This document shows, piece after piece, positions 34,607 through 42,886 of a stretch of DNA of 64,000 nucleotides. The translations under genes and the position numbers were made by a program. Numbering within the stretch: position 1 is the stretch's first letter; every line of letters starts with the position of its first letter. The notes under the pieces are model-generated. The model had not been told where the DNA came from. It saw nothing but the letters and a program-made list of their open reading frames with translations, and made no database searches. This stretch comes from Fimbriimonas ginsengisoli Gsoil 348 (GTDB lineage Bacteria; Armatimonadota; Fimbriimonadia; Fimbriimonadales; Fimbriimonadaceae): NCBI GenBank assembly GCA_945881865.1, contig CAMCVK010000015.1, positions 1-64,000 of the forward strand. The letters run 5' to 3'.

Positions 34607-36178
34607 ATGGCAAAAATTGTATTTATTGGCGACAGTTTAACACAAGGCTTTCAAAGTGGAGCTATCACAAAAACACTATGGTCTTATCCCGCGATCATCG
34701 CCCGAAGCTTCGGTTTGAACCCGGTCACCACCCCGACGGGCGATAAGACGGATTTCTTGGTTCCCGACTTCTCGGGTGCCAACGGCTTGCCGGTGAATCT
34801 GGAGGCCATCTTGCGAAGCATGAGCTTTGCAGGAAAGAGCCTTGACTTTTTTGACTTGCCCGGTGCGGTGGCGACGGCCTTGCGTGAACTTAGTTTTACT
34901 GAGCAGTACTGGGAGACTGGCCCGGGCAACCACGCTTCCAATACTGGGCCGGTTCACCATAACTTGGCTGTGTGGGGCTACTCTGTCGCCGATTCTTACC
35001 AGATGACCGAAGCGATGTCGCGCCGACTCATTCAGGGCATCAAACAGAAGGTCGATGTCGATCCTGTTGCCGTCGCGGCCCGAGACCGCACGACCCGTCG
35101 AACGCAAAACCCACGATTTCTTCCGGAGTACTCAAACAAAACTCCATTTGACCTCGTCGCGGAACTCGCTACGAAGGAAGAGCCGGTAGAGAACCTCCTC
35201 TTTTGGCTCGGTGCCAACAATGTTCTTGGAGTCGCGTTTTCGCTGGACCTCATCTGGTCGCAATCGGCGGACGTACACAAACTTCCTCAGCAGAGAACCT
35301 GCAATATTTGGACGGTCGAGCATTTTGCTCTGCTTTGGCGCGAGGCAGAGAAGCGACTTAACAAGCTGCGGGACGAAGGCAAGGTGACGAATGTCTTAGT
35401 TGGCACGATACCAGACGTGACCATTCCACCGGTCACCCGCGGTGTCAGTCCGAACGCGCTAAGGGTCCAAAACTGGATTCGACAGCAGAATCCGCGGGCA
35501 AGTCAAGAGCAACTGAAAGTCCTCTTTGATGCAGACCCAGATGCGGCGGAACGTTCTGAAAAAGGTCCCAACGGTCTGTACGAGTACTACACCCACTTCT
35601 GGATTCAGGACAAGGACTTTGCGGCAGATCCATCAGCGCATCCCCATCTGACGCTAGACGAGGCGCGCCAAATTCGAACCATCATCGCCGGTTACAACGA
35701 AGTGATCAAGCTCTCGGCAGAGGCGAACAACTACGTGTTTATTGACCTCGCCGAGAAATTTAACGGTTACGCATACCGACGTCTCGAAGAGTCGGCCCCG
35801 TTCCCACAGGCATTCATTGATGCCCTGGCGAAGAACCCTGATACCGCTCACCGGGTGAAAGACGGCAAGGCGCAGTACGACACCCGCTACCTTGGAAGCG
35901 CAGAAAATAAATTTGGGATAATGGAGCCCCGGGGCGGATTCTTCGCGCTCGACGGTGTTCACCCTACGACAACCGGTTACGGAGTCGTTGCGTACCACAT
36001 CCTTGAGGCGATGAAAGCACACGGGATTGAAGACGCCGATCCGGCGAACTTGAAGTGGGACGAAATCGTGGCGAACGACACGCTCCTGACCTCGCCGCCG
36101 CCATTGCTGGAAGACGTTGTCTCTGTTCTGGGACGACTCGACCCGATCGCGCGACGGTTGGTCAAGGCACTTTCCTAG
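34607..36178 (+). CDS. SGNH/GDSL hydrolase-family protein, large
   Basis: 523 aa, larger than typical GDSL esterases. Block I is at the very N-terminus: GDSLTQGF (8-15) with nucleophile Ser10. Block III is LGANNVLG. The C-terminal FALDGVHPTTTGYGV holds the Asp-x-x-His dyad. No signal peptide, so the protein looks cytoplasmic unless exported another way. It should hydrolyse acyl esters; substrate unknown. A long insert (~180-330) is present between blocks III and V. Its TAG stop overlaps that of the convergent DUF167 gene (CTAG). Confidence 0.87.
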   Translation: MAKIVFIGDSLTQGFQSGAITKTLWSYPAIIARSFGLNPVTTPTGDKTDFLVPDFSGANGLPVNLEAILRSMSFAGKSLDFFDLPGAVATALRELSFTEQYWETGPGNHASNTGPVHHNLAVWGYSVADSYQMTEAMSRRLIQGIKQKVDVDPVAVAARDRTTRRTQNPRFLPEYSNKTPFDLVAELATKEEPVENLLFWLGANNVLGVAFSLDLIWSQSADVHKLPQQRTCNIWTVEHFALLWREAEKRLNKLRDEGKVTNVLVGTIPDVTIPPVTRGVSPNALRVQNWIRQQNPRASQEQLKVLFDADPDAAERSEKGPNGLYEYYTHFWIQDKDFAADPSAHPHLTLDEARQIRTIIAGYNEVIKLSAEANNYVFIDLAEKFNGYAYRRLEESAPFPQAFIDALAKNPDTAHRVKDGKAQYDTRYLGSAENKFGIMEPRGGFFALDGVHPTTTGYGVVAYHILEAMKAHGIEDADPANLKWDEIVANDTLLTSPPPLLEDVVSVLGRLDPIARRLVKALS

Positions 36179-36453
36179 ATCCCGTTCAGTCGGCGGAGGG
36201 CTTCCTCCGCCGACAAACCTTCAACGGAAATCGTCTTCTCGCGGCTGGATTCGCCGCGAACAATGGCAAGCTTCGACTTCGCGATGCCAAGTGCCTTCGC
36301 CAAAACGGCGATGACGGCGGCGTTCGCCTCGCCGTCGGCGGGTGGCGCCGTAACGTAAACCTTCACCGCGTCGCCTTCCACCACTACCGCATTGCGGCTA
36401 GATTTCGGAGTGACGCGAACAACGAGCACGTCAGCATTTTGTCGCAACGCCAT
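36175..36453 (-). CDS. DUF167 / YggU-family protein
   Basis: 92 aa, the family's usual length. Characteristic motifs are VRVTPKSSRNAV at ~12-23, VKVYVTAPPADGEANAAVIAVLAKALG at ~30-56 (key APPADGEAN), and VRGESSREKTI. Function is unknown across the family; the fold is small alpha/beta. Divergent from xylA with 29 nt between the starts. Confidence 0.93.
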   Translation of the reverse strand: MALRQNADVLVVRVTPKSSRNAVVVEGDAVKVYVTAPPADGEANAAVIAVLAKALGIAKSKLAIVRGESSREKTISVEGLSAEEALRRLNGI

Positions 36454-36482
36454 AGAACAAAAACGGATAACCTAGAAGCGCA

Positions 36483-37793
36483 ATGGCTTATTTCCCCGAA
36501 GTTGCGGATCGCGTTCAGTATGAGGGTCCTTCCAGCCGGAACCCGCTCGCCTTTAAGCATTACGAGGCGGACCGTGTCGTCGCCGGCAAGGCGATGAAGG
36601 ACTGGTTCCGCTTCGCCGTCGCCTATTGGCACACCTTTAAAGGAACCGGGCAGGATCCGTTCGGTGCGCCGACGATGGTCCGGGAGTGGGAGGCCGCCGA
36701 AGACCCGTTGGTCCGCGCGCACCACACGATGGACGCCGCGTTCGAATTCTTCACGAAGCTCGGCGTCGAGTACTGGTGCTTCCACGACCGAGACATCGCT
36801 CCCGAAGGCACGACCTTCGCCGAGAGTGCCCATAACCTCGCCACGATTGTCGCTTACGCGAAGGAAAAGCAGGCCGAAACCGGCGTGAAGCTCCTGTGGG
36901 GAACGGCTAACCTCTTCAGCAACCCCCGCTACCAAGCCGGTGCAGCGACGAACCCAGACCCGCATGTTTACGCCTACGCCGCAGCGCAGGTGAAACATGC
37001 GCTTGACGCGACACACGCCCTTGGCGGCGAAGGCTACACGTTCTGGGGTGGCCGCGAAGGTTACGACACGCTCCTGAACACCAAGATGCAGCAAGAGCGC
37101 GAGCAGTTCGCCCGGCTGCTGCACCAGGCCGTCGCCTACAAGAAGGAGATCGGCTTCGAAGGTCAGTTCTACATCGAGCCGAAGCCGAAGGAGCCGACAA
37201 AGCACCAATACGACAGCGACGTCGCGGCGTGCCTTAACTTCCTCCGCGAGTTCGACCTGATGGACCATCTGAAGTTGAACATCGAAACGAACCATGCGAC
37301 GCTGGCGGGCCACACGATGGTCCACGAGCTGCGCTCGGCGCGCGAAGCGGGCGCCCTCGGTTCCATCGACGCGAACGCCGGAGATGAGTTACTCGGATGG
37401 GATACCGACCAGTTCCCGACGAGCATCTACCTCACGTCAGAAATCATGATCGAGCTCATCCGAATGGGCGGGTTCACGACCGGAGGACTGAACTTCGACG
37501 CGAAGGTTCGGCGGCAGAGCCACGATACGGCAGACCTGTTCTTCGCCCACATCGGTGGCATGGACGCCTTCGCGCGCGGCCTCATCATTGCAGATCGGAT
37601 CCTCACCGACGGTCGACTCGACGCGGAAGTGGACGAGAGATATGCCGGTTGGCAAGGCGAGTTCGGACAGTCCGTTCTTTCGGATGGTTCGTCGCTCGCA
37701 GATGCCGAAGCTTACGTGTTGACCCACGGCGAGCCGACGCGACGCTCGGGCCGACAAGAGAAGCTCGAGAGCCTGATCAACGAGTTCCTGTAA
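36483..37793 (+). CDS. xylA: Xylose isomerase
   Basis: 436 aa, class II length. It interconverts xylose and xylulose (and glucose and fructose) using two divalent metals. Seen: WCFHDRDIAPEG with the catalytic His/Asp, YTFWGGREGYDTLLNT, FYIEPKPKEPTKHQYD with the metal Glu and Lys, LNIETNHATLAGHT, GSIDANAGDELLGWDTDQFP and FDAKVRRQS. No xylB or transporter lies next to it. TAACCT stands 9 nt before the ATG; no other start signal. Confidence 0.98.
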   Translation: MAYFPEVADRVQYEGPSSRNPLAFKHYEADRVVAGKAMKDWFRFAVAYWHTFKGTGQDPFGAPTMVREWEAAEDPLVRAHHTMDAAFEFFTKLGVEYWCFHDRDIAPEGTTFAESAHNLATIVAYAKEKQAETGVKLLWGTANLFSNPRYQAGAATNPDPHVYAYAAAQVKHALDATHALGGEGYTFWGGREGYDTLLNTKMQQEREQFARLLHQAVAYKKEIGFEGQFYIEPKPKEPTKHQYDSDVAACLNFLREFDLMDHLKLNIETNHATLAGHTMVHELRSAREAGALGSIDANAGDELLGWDTDQFPTSIYLTSEIMIELIRMGGFTTGGLNFDAKVRRQSHDTADLFFAHIGGMDAFARGLIIADRILTDGRLDAEVDERYAGWQGEFGQSVLSDGSSLADAEAYVLTHGEPTRRSGRQEKLESLINEFL

Positions 37794-38579
37794 CTAATAC
37801 AGTTCGGGACGTCGGCATCCGATGATGTCGATCTCGTACTTGCCCGGCACGTTGACCGTGCGCTTCTGCCGGGCTAAAGCCAAATCTAAATCTGCTGAGA
37901 TAAAGCCGGCGGCTCGGTCGGCAGAGGCGATGATATGGCCGGTCGGGGCAACGATTTTGCTCCGACCGATGAAGTTGAAGCCTGCTTCGCTTCCGGCGCG
38001 GTTGCATGTTGCAACGAAGATCTTGTTTTCGGCGGCGCGGGCCGAGGGCATGTATTCGGCGCTTGTCTCGGCACCCTCGGGCCAATTGGTCGGGAGCACC
38101 AGAAGGTCGATCCCGCGGAGCGCGAGCGAACGCGTAGCCTCGGGCGGACGCTGATCAAAGCAAATCAAGATCCCGACCTTGCCGAAGCGGGTCTCAAAGA
38201 CGGGCAGCTCATCGCCTGCCTTCACAAACCGGTCGATTCCCATACAGGGAAGGTGTGTCTTTCGGTATCGTCGCGGCGCAACATTAGGTTCTAGCAGTGC
38301 GGCAGTGTTGTAGAGCGAATCGCCGTCTCGCTCCAGAAACCCGATGACGACCGTTTGGCCCATCCGATCCACGTCCTCTTGCAATGAGCAAGCGGTGGAA
38401 AAGGGAACCGCGATGGCCTCGGCTTCGGCAAGGGAATCCACGCAATATCCCGTGAGGAACGCCTCCGGAAAGACGATGAAGTCTGCATCGGCGTTTGCCT
38501 CCATGGCTTGCCGGGCCACGAGCATATTCGCGGCGGGGTCGCCGAAAACCACGTCAAGCTGAGCGCAAACAAGCCGCAT
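37794..38579 (-). CDS. Carbon-nitrogen hydrolase (nitrilase superfamily amidase)
   Basis: 261 aa. The catalytic triad is in place: Glu39 (FPEAFLTGY), Lys107 (YRKTHLP) and Cys140 (ILICFDQRPPEA). The second Glu region and the C-terminal GRSKIVAPTGHIIA with PGKYEIDIIGCRRPELY are also typical. Members hydrolyse amides such as omega-amides or carbamoyl compounds; the substrate cannot be read from the sequence. It is the third gene of an operon behind two tiny Sm-like genes, 8 nt after the second. It is directly adjacent, tail to tail, to xylA. Confidence 0.92.
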   Translation of the reverse strand: MRLVCAQLDVVFGDPAANMLVARQAMEANADADFIVFPEAFLTGYCVDSLAEAEAIAVPFSTACSLQEDVDRMGQTVVIGFLERDGDSLYNTAALLEPNVAPRRYRKTHLPCMGIDRFVKAGDELPVFETRFGKVGILICFDQRPPEATRSLALRGIDLLVLPTNWPEGAETSAEYMPSARAAENKIFVATCNRAGSEAGFNFIGRSKIVAPTGHIIASADRAAGFISADLDLALARQKRTVNVPGKYEIDIIGCRRPELY

Positions 38580-38587
38580 CGCCGTGC

Positions 38588-38770
38588 TTAGTCAATCTTG
38601 ATGATTCGAATCGCCGTAAACGGAATGATTAGCATCTCGTGCCCTTTGCGAAGGTACACAAACGCATCATCAAAGTCTTCCAGAATGCCGTGATCGGAAT
38701 ACGTCATTTGGCCGCCCTCGGTGTCAACGCGGATTGGCATGTTCTTGTAAGGAGTGAGATTGAGTTTCAT
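38588..38770 (-). CDS. Sm-like small protein B, paralog of upstream gene
   Basis: 60 aa. Alignable to its neighbour: both have a short N-terminal strand region, then GILEDFDDAFVYLRKG here against GLLEDMDAAWLRLRKG there, and a closing IIPFTAIRIIKID against FFPIHQIRLVKP. The strand pattern, the G-L-D-D turn and the final pair of strands fit a small five-stranded barrel (Sm/LSm or PRC type). Its ATG overlaps the TGA of gene A (ATGA). Function unknown; RNA binding is a guess from the fold type. Confidence 0.75.
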   Translation of the reverse strand: MKLNLTPYKNMPIRVDTEGGQMTYSDHGILEDFDDAFVYLRKGHEMLIIPFTAIRIIKID

Positions 38771-38958
38771 AGCGGTTCAAAAGGCTTTACAAGTCGAATT
38801 TGGTGAATCGGGAAGAACATGACGTCGTGCTCGCCTTTCCGAAGACGGAGCCAAGCGGCGTCCATATCTTCGAGCAAACCAACGTCTTGCTTATCGCCGG
38901 TCGCGGTGAGCGTGAAAACGGTCACTTTCTTGCCAATCAGCGGTCGGAGTAGCTCCAT
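38767..38958 (-). CDS. Sm-like small protein A, first gene of the three-gene operon
   Basis: 63 aa. MELLRPLIGKKVTVFTLTA starts with the L--LIGK-V-V pattern common in LSm-type barrels, followed by GLLEDMDAAWLRLRKG and FFPIHQIRLVKPF. Preceded by a TACACT box that ends 6 nt before the ATG (38965-38970), so the operon has its own leaderless-type promoter. Downstream are its paralog and the nitrilase. Too short for reliable family assignment by eye. Confidence 0.75.
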   Translation of the reverse strand: MELLRPLIGKKVTVFTLTATGDKQDVGLLEDMDAAWLRLRKGEHDVMFFPIHQIRLVKPFEPL

Positions 38959-38964
38959 GGTGCC

Positions 38965-38970
38965 AGTGTA
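38965..38970 (-). promoter_or_regulatory. -10 box TACACT, leaderless type
   Basis: On the minus strand TACACT ends 6 nt before the ATG at 38958. The same hexamer and spacing precede purF. Confidence 0.55.
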
Positions 38971-38983
38971 GCGCGTTAGGGCT

Positions 38984-40009
38984 TCAAGCGGGGTACAGAG
39001 TTTTTCCTACGCTGCGAAGTTCCGTTGAGGCTTGGATGACGCGCTGCTTCATGCTGGCCTCGGCCTTCTTGAGGTAGCTGCGCGGATCGTAAACCTTCTT
39101 GTCGCCCATTTCGCCGTCGATGCGGAGCAGGCCGTCGTAATTCTTCAGCATGTGGTCGACGATGGGCCGCGAGAACCAGTACTGGCAGTCGGTGTCCACG
39201 TTCATCTTCACGACGCCATATTCCAGCGTCTCGTGAATCTCGCTGATCAGCGAGCCACTTCCGCCGTGGAAGACCAAATCGAGCTTTGCCGACGGGCCGT
39301 ACTTTGCCACAACCGCCTCCTGGCCGTCCCGCAGAATCGTCGGCTCCAGCTTGACGTTGCCCGGTTTGTAAACGCCGTGCACGTTCCCGAAGGTCGCTGC
39401 AAGGGTGAAGCGGCCAATCGCGTGAAGCGATTCGTAAACGAACACCATGTCTTCGGGCGTCGTGAAAAGCTTTGAATGGTCAGCGTCGCTGTTGTCGATG
39501 CCGTCTTCCTCTCCGCCAACCACGCCCGCTTCGACTTCGAGGACGATGCCCAACGGCGCAAGTAGGGCCAACAGTTCTTTGGCGGTCTCCATGTTGGCCT
39601 TCATCGAAAGCTCGCTGCCGTCGAACATGTGCATGTTGAAAAGCGGTGCCCTACCTGCAGCGACTCGGGTCGTGGACTCGGCAATCAGCGGTCGCAAGAA
39701 GCTGTCAACTTTGCCGGGCACGCAGTGGTCGGTCGTCACCGCGACGTAAACCGGCAGTTTCGAAGCGATTTGGTGGGTGTACTCGGCCAAAGCCTGTGCG
39801 CCGAACGCGCCGTTCTTCACAGGGCCGCTGGCGTGCTCGCCGCCACCCGTGCTGAACTGGATGATGCCGTCGGTTTTGGTTTCGGCGAATGCAGCCAGCG
39901 CGGCGTTGATGGTGTTGGAACTCGTCACATTGATGCTGGCAAGGGCATAATCTCCCTGTTGCGCGGCATCCAACATGCGGGCGAAGGTGGCCGAATCCGG
40001 AACGGGCAT
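38984..40009 (-). CDS. fba: Class II fructose-bisphosphate aldolase
   Basis: 341 aa from the ATG at 40009. Zinc enzyme of glycolysis/gluconeogenesis, cleaving fructose 1,6-bisphosphate. Seen: INVTSSNTINAALAAF at the start, Zn-ligand region TTDHC, LFNMHMFDGSEL, EVEAGVVGGEEDG, FGNVHGVYKPGNVKL (class IIA), FHGGSGS and VVKMNVDTDCQYW. An in-frame GTG at 40039 would add ten residues overlapping the divergent gene. TATCCT lies 8 nt before the ATG. Confidence 0.96.
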   Translation of the reverse strand: MPVPDSATFARMLDAAQQGDYALASINVTSSNTINAALAAFAETKTDGIIQFSTGGGEHASGPVKNGAFGAQALAEYTHQIASKLPVYVAVTTDHCVPGKVDSFLRPLIAESTTRVAAGRAPLFNMHMFDGSELSMKANMETAKELLALLAPLGIVLEVEAGVVGGEEDGIDNSDADHSKLFTTPEDMVFVYESLHAIGRFTLAATFGNVHGVYKPGNVKLEPTILRDGQEAVVAKYGPSAKLDLVFHGGSGSLISEIHETLEYGVVKMNVDTDCQYWFSRPIVDHMLKNYDGLLRIDGEMGDKKVYDPRSYLKKAEASMKQRVIQASTELRSVGKTLYPA

Positions 40010-40024
40010 GGCTAGAGAGGATAC

Positions 40025-40759
40025 TTGGAAAAGATTCACCCCGCTTGGAAATTGGGCATCCCTTGGTTGAAAACTGCCATTTGTTGCGCAACGGTCTACG
40101 CGGCGTTCTCGGCTTTGTCTCAGATTTCGAGCGGGTTGCCGATCATGGCGGTCTTGTACGGGGCAATTCTTGGCGGTCTTGTTTTTGCCGCGAGTAGGTC
40201 AGCGGCCGCCGCGATTGCAGGACCGTCCGTATTCCTGGCGATGTTTACCGGCGTCGAAGTGCCGGTCGTTCCGCTGGTGGGCGTCGCGTTTGTTGGCCTA
40301 GTTGCCTATATCGCTTTCGTTGTATGGGCTGGGTTGCCGGCTTGGCTAGCGGTCGCGGTCATTCTTGCCGTTCTCATCGCCTACTTTGGAGGTTCCCAGG
40401 GCGGCGGCGGGGGGATGGTTCAGTTTTTGATGCAAAACGCAAGCATGTCGGAAGCCGATGCGCGCCAAACAACGTTCATCTTCCGGAAGTTAGTGCATAT
40501 CAACTTCTATGGACTCTGCGCGCTCGCGTGGTACCTGGCGACGCTTCGAGGTGCTGCTGCAAAAGCCGTAAGCGCTCTGCCGTTCGCTTTCGGCGCGACC
40601 TTCTGCCTGGCGACGTTCGACGAAACGCGCCAGCTATTTGCCGAAAACCGCACCGGAACTCCCGTTGATGTGGGAATCGATATGGGCGGAGCTATCCTGT
40701 TCCTCGCAATTGCCTTTTTCGTCACCAAACGACCCACAAAGCCAGAACGGGCCGCGTAA
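40025..40759 (+). CDS. VanZ-like membrane protein
   Basis: 244 aa with about seven hydrophobic segments. The C-terminal half has the VanZ-like signature: RKLVHINFYGLCALAW, ATFDETRQLFAENRTGTPVDVGIDMGGA and a last transmembrane helix. VanZ-like proteins are membrane proteins of mostly unknown role; the namesake gives low-level teicoplanin resistance. Start TTG at 40025 has GAGAGG 5 nt upstream. It is divergent from fba with 15 nt between the chosen starts. Its TAA stop begins the -10 box of the next gene. Confidence 0.85.
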   Translation: MEKIHPAWKLGIPWLKTAICCATVYAAFSALSQISSGLPIMAVLYGAILGGLVFAASRSAAAAIAGPSVFLAMFTGVEVPVVPLVGVAFVGLVAYIAFVVWAGLPAWLAVAVILAVLIAYFGGSQGGGGGMVQFLMQNASMSEADARQTTFIFRKLVHINFYGLCALAWYLATLRGAAAKAVSALPFAFGATFCLATFDETRQLFAENRTGTPVDVGIDMGGAILFLAIAFFVTKRPTKPERAA

Positions 40760-40762
40760 GAT
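40757..40762 (+). promoter_or_regulatory. -10 box TAAGAT made from the VanZ-like stop codon
   Basis: TAAGAT begins with the TAA stop of the preceding gene and ends 6 nt before the ATG at 40769. Confidence 0.55.
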
Positions 40763-40768
40763 AGAAGC

Positions 40769-42886
40769 ATGCTGGCTCTCGCTGCACTCATCGCCATCGG
40801 CTTGGCTCCCGACGGCATCACGCTCACGATGCGGGCAACGCCGCTTCCCAATGTGTTGGCCGAGCTGGGCAAGCAGACCGGCGAACTTCTGGAGAGCACA
40901 CCCCAGTTCGAAAACGAAGTCGTCTTGGTTCGGGTGAACGGGCTTCCCGCCGAAGCGGTTCTGAGTGCAATTGCCTCCGCCACGGCCGGAAAGTGGGAAA
41001 AAACCGCCCGCGGGCGTCGACTGGTGCCAGACTCCGCGGCTAGGACCAAGCAAGAGAGAGAAGCCTTGGACGCGAAGGTAGAGTCCTTCCGTAAACAGAT
41101 TAAGGAGATGGGTGCCGAGGCTACGGCTTCCAAGGAATCTGCCGGGGCCGCTCCGGGTGAGGCGGCTACGGTCGAAGTCGCTCCCGCGAGTCGGTCGAAC
41201 TACATTAGCTCGTCCAAAATCTTCGCCGAGCTTTTGAATGGAGTCAATCCACGTACGCTTGCCTCGGTGCCGGTAGGTGGGCGAGTTGTCTTCAGCACTC
41301 AGCCGACGCAAATGCAGGGGCAACTTGGAGCGAACGCGTCCCAGGTGATCGCTGCGCTCGTGGCCCAACACAATAAAGAAGTAAAGGGTCGGGCGAATGC
41401 GGCAGCGGAAACGGCCGGAAATGGCGAGCCCGAGATGCCGGCGTTTATGCGTCAGTTCGTGGATCGCTATACAAAACCGATTGCCAGCGTCTCGAAAGCA
41501 AACCTGGTTTATGTGCGAAACCTTGCAGAATTCGCTCAGGTCTCGCTCGAAATCTACGACGAAAAGGGCCAGACGGCATACAACGCGCAACAGATGCTGG
41601 GCGACGGCTTTCGAGCCTTCGGGTCGGACGAACCGGAGAAGCCCACAACAGGGCCCTCAACCCCGATTGAGCTCAGCCCGGAGTCGAGCGCGATTAGAGG
41701 CATGCAGCCAGACTTTCGAAACGGCCAAGTTGTCGCGGGCAAACGACCCGCGACGGACGTGCTCGCGCGCTTGCGAAACGTGACCGCGACGGATCCGCTG
41801 TCGCTCTTCCCGACCGACAAATTGCTCGGATGGGCAGCCGCCAAGAAGAAGAATGTCGTGGCGCTCCTGCCGGACAGCATGCTGGCGCAAACTTTCGGTG
41901 GGCCAGCGGCGGCCGCAACCGTTGAGGATGTCCAGAGGGAGCTCTCCCGAGCTCAAACTTTGCGCGTCATCGAGAACGGCGGTATCACGATCGCCTCTCC
42001 GGCCGACCCGGTGGAGAGTCGTCGCAACCGAGTGAATCGGCGTGAGCTCAACGTGCTGCTGGAGGCGAATGCCCAGAAAGGGATTGCCGGCCTGCTGGAT
42101 ATTTCCGAGTTCGCAAAGACATCCCCGTCGCCAAATGAAAACGGTGTCTTGCAAGTATATAGCATTGCCTTCCTGCCGGAACTGATCACGCTGGCGACCA
42201 TCGACGGCGCAAATTGGGACGGAGTTCGCCTTTTCGGAAGCCTCGGGGTTTTGCCTCGAAAGGCGTTGGCAGACGGGAAGTCAATCCCATTCTCGTCGCT
42301 TGCAGGGGCCCAGCTGTTGCCGGTCCTGTTCGGAGCGAACGCCCGGCCCGTTTCAGAGACGGCCGGGGAAGGGATGATGGAGTCGATGATGGCGATGATG
42401 GGCGGCGGCTCAGATGGCTACAAGTCCGAAGTGACGGAACTCATGCCTAACGGCATTCCGAACGCCGGAAACTTGTCGGCGGCGGTTGCGGAAGAGTTTT
42501 ATGCCACTGAAGCCGGCGAAGGCGACGCAAGCGGAGTCTCAATGCAGCGCCCGTTGGGGGCGGACGAACTTGCCTTGTACCGACTGTATACGCAGGACAA
42601 AAGCATGGCCGCGATGTCGGCCTTTATGCCGAAACTAAAGCGACTGAAAGTTGGTAAGCGCTCTCGGTGGACCCTACGCTTCCGCGTCTCCGAAGATCGA
42701 GTGATTCGGCAAACGCTGTACGATCATCGCCTGCAAGGCGGAGCCGTCGTCAGCGGTGAGTCGCTGCCCGCAGAGTTTGAAGCCGAGGTCGCCAAGAAGC
42801 TCGCCGAGCTCAAAAAGTCTCCGCTCGGATCGCTGGGCGAGATGATGCGCCGGGGTGGTCAAGGCGGTCCGCCGCCGGTCAACTAG
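40769..42886 (+). CDS. Secreted protein with N-terminal STN-like domain
   Basis: 705 aa. A short signal peptide (LALAALIAIGLAP) is followed by a region resembling the secretin/TonB short N-terminal domain (~17-90: ITLTMRATPLPNVLAELGKQTG and LPAEAVLSAIASATAGKW). A charged linker (~95-135) and a long region without known motifs follow. The C-terminal part has RSRWTLRFRVSEDRVIRQTLYDHR. There is no secretin pore signature, so it is not a secretin. Exported, function unknown. The start is set by TAAGAT 6 nt upstream. Its stop overlaps that of the convergent apgM-like gene (CTAG). Confidence 0.78.
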   Translation: MLALAALIAIGLAPDGITLTMRATPLPNVLAELGKQTGELLESTPQFENEVVLVRVNGLPAEAVLSAIASATAGKWEKTARGRRLVPDSAARTKQEREALDAKVESFRKQIKEMGAEATASKESAGAAPGEAATVEVAPASRSNYISSSKIFAELLNGVNPRTLASVPVGGRVVFSTQPTQMQGQLGANASQVIAALVAQHNKEVKGRANAAAETAGNGEPEMPAFMRQFVDRYTKPIASVSKANLVYVRNLAEFAQVSLEIYDEKGQTAYNAQQMLGDGFRAFGSDEPEKPTTGPSTPIELSPESSAIRGMQPDFRNGQVVAGKRPATDVLARLRNVTATDPLSLFPTDKLLGWAAAKKKNVVALLPDSMLAQTFGGPAAAATVEDVQRELSRAQTLRVIENGGITIASPADPVESRRNRVNRRELNVLLEANAQKGIAGLLDISEFAKTSPSPNENGVLQVYSIAFLPELITLATIDGANWDGVRLFGSLGVLPRKALADGKSIPFSSLAGAQLLPVLFGANARPVSETAGEGMMESMMAMMGGGSDGYKSEVTELMPNGIPNAGNLSAAVAEEFYATEAGEGDASGVSMQRPLGADELALYRLYTQDKSMAAMSAFMPKLKRLKVGKRSRWTLRFRVSEDRVIRQTLYDHRLQGGAVVSGESLPAEFEAEVAKKLAELKKSPLGSLGEMMRRGGQGGPPPVN

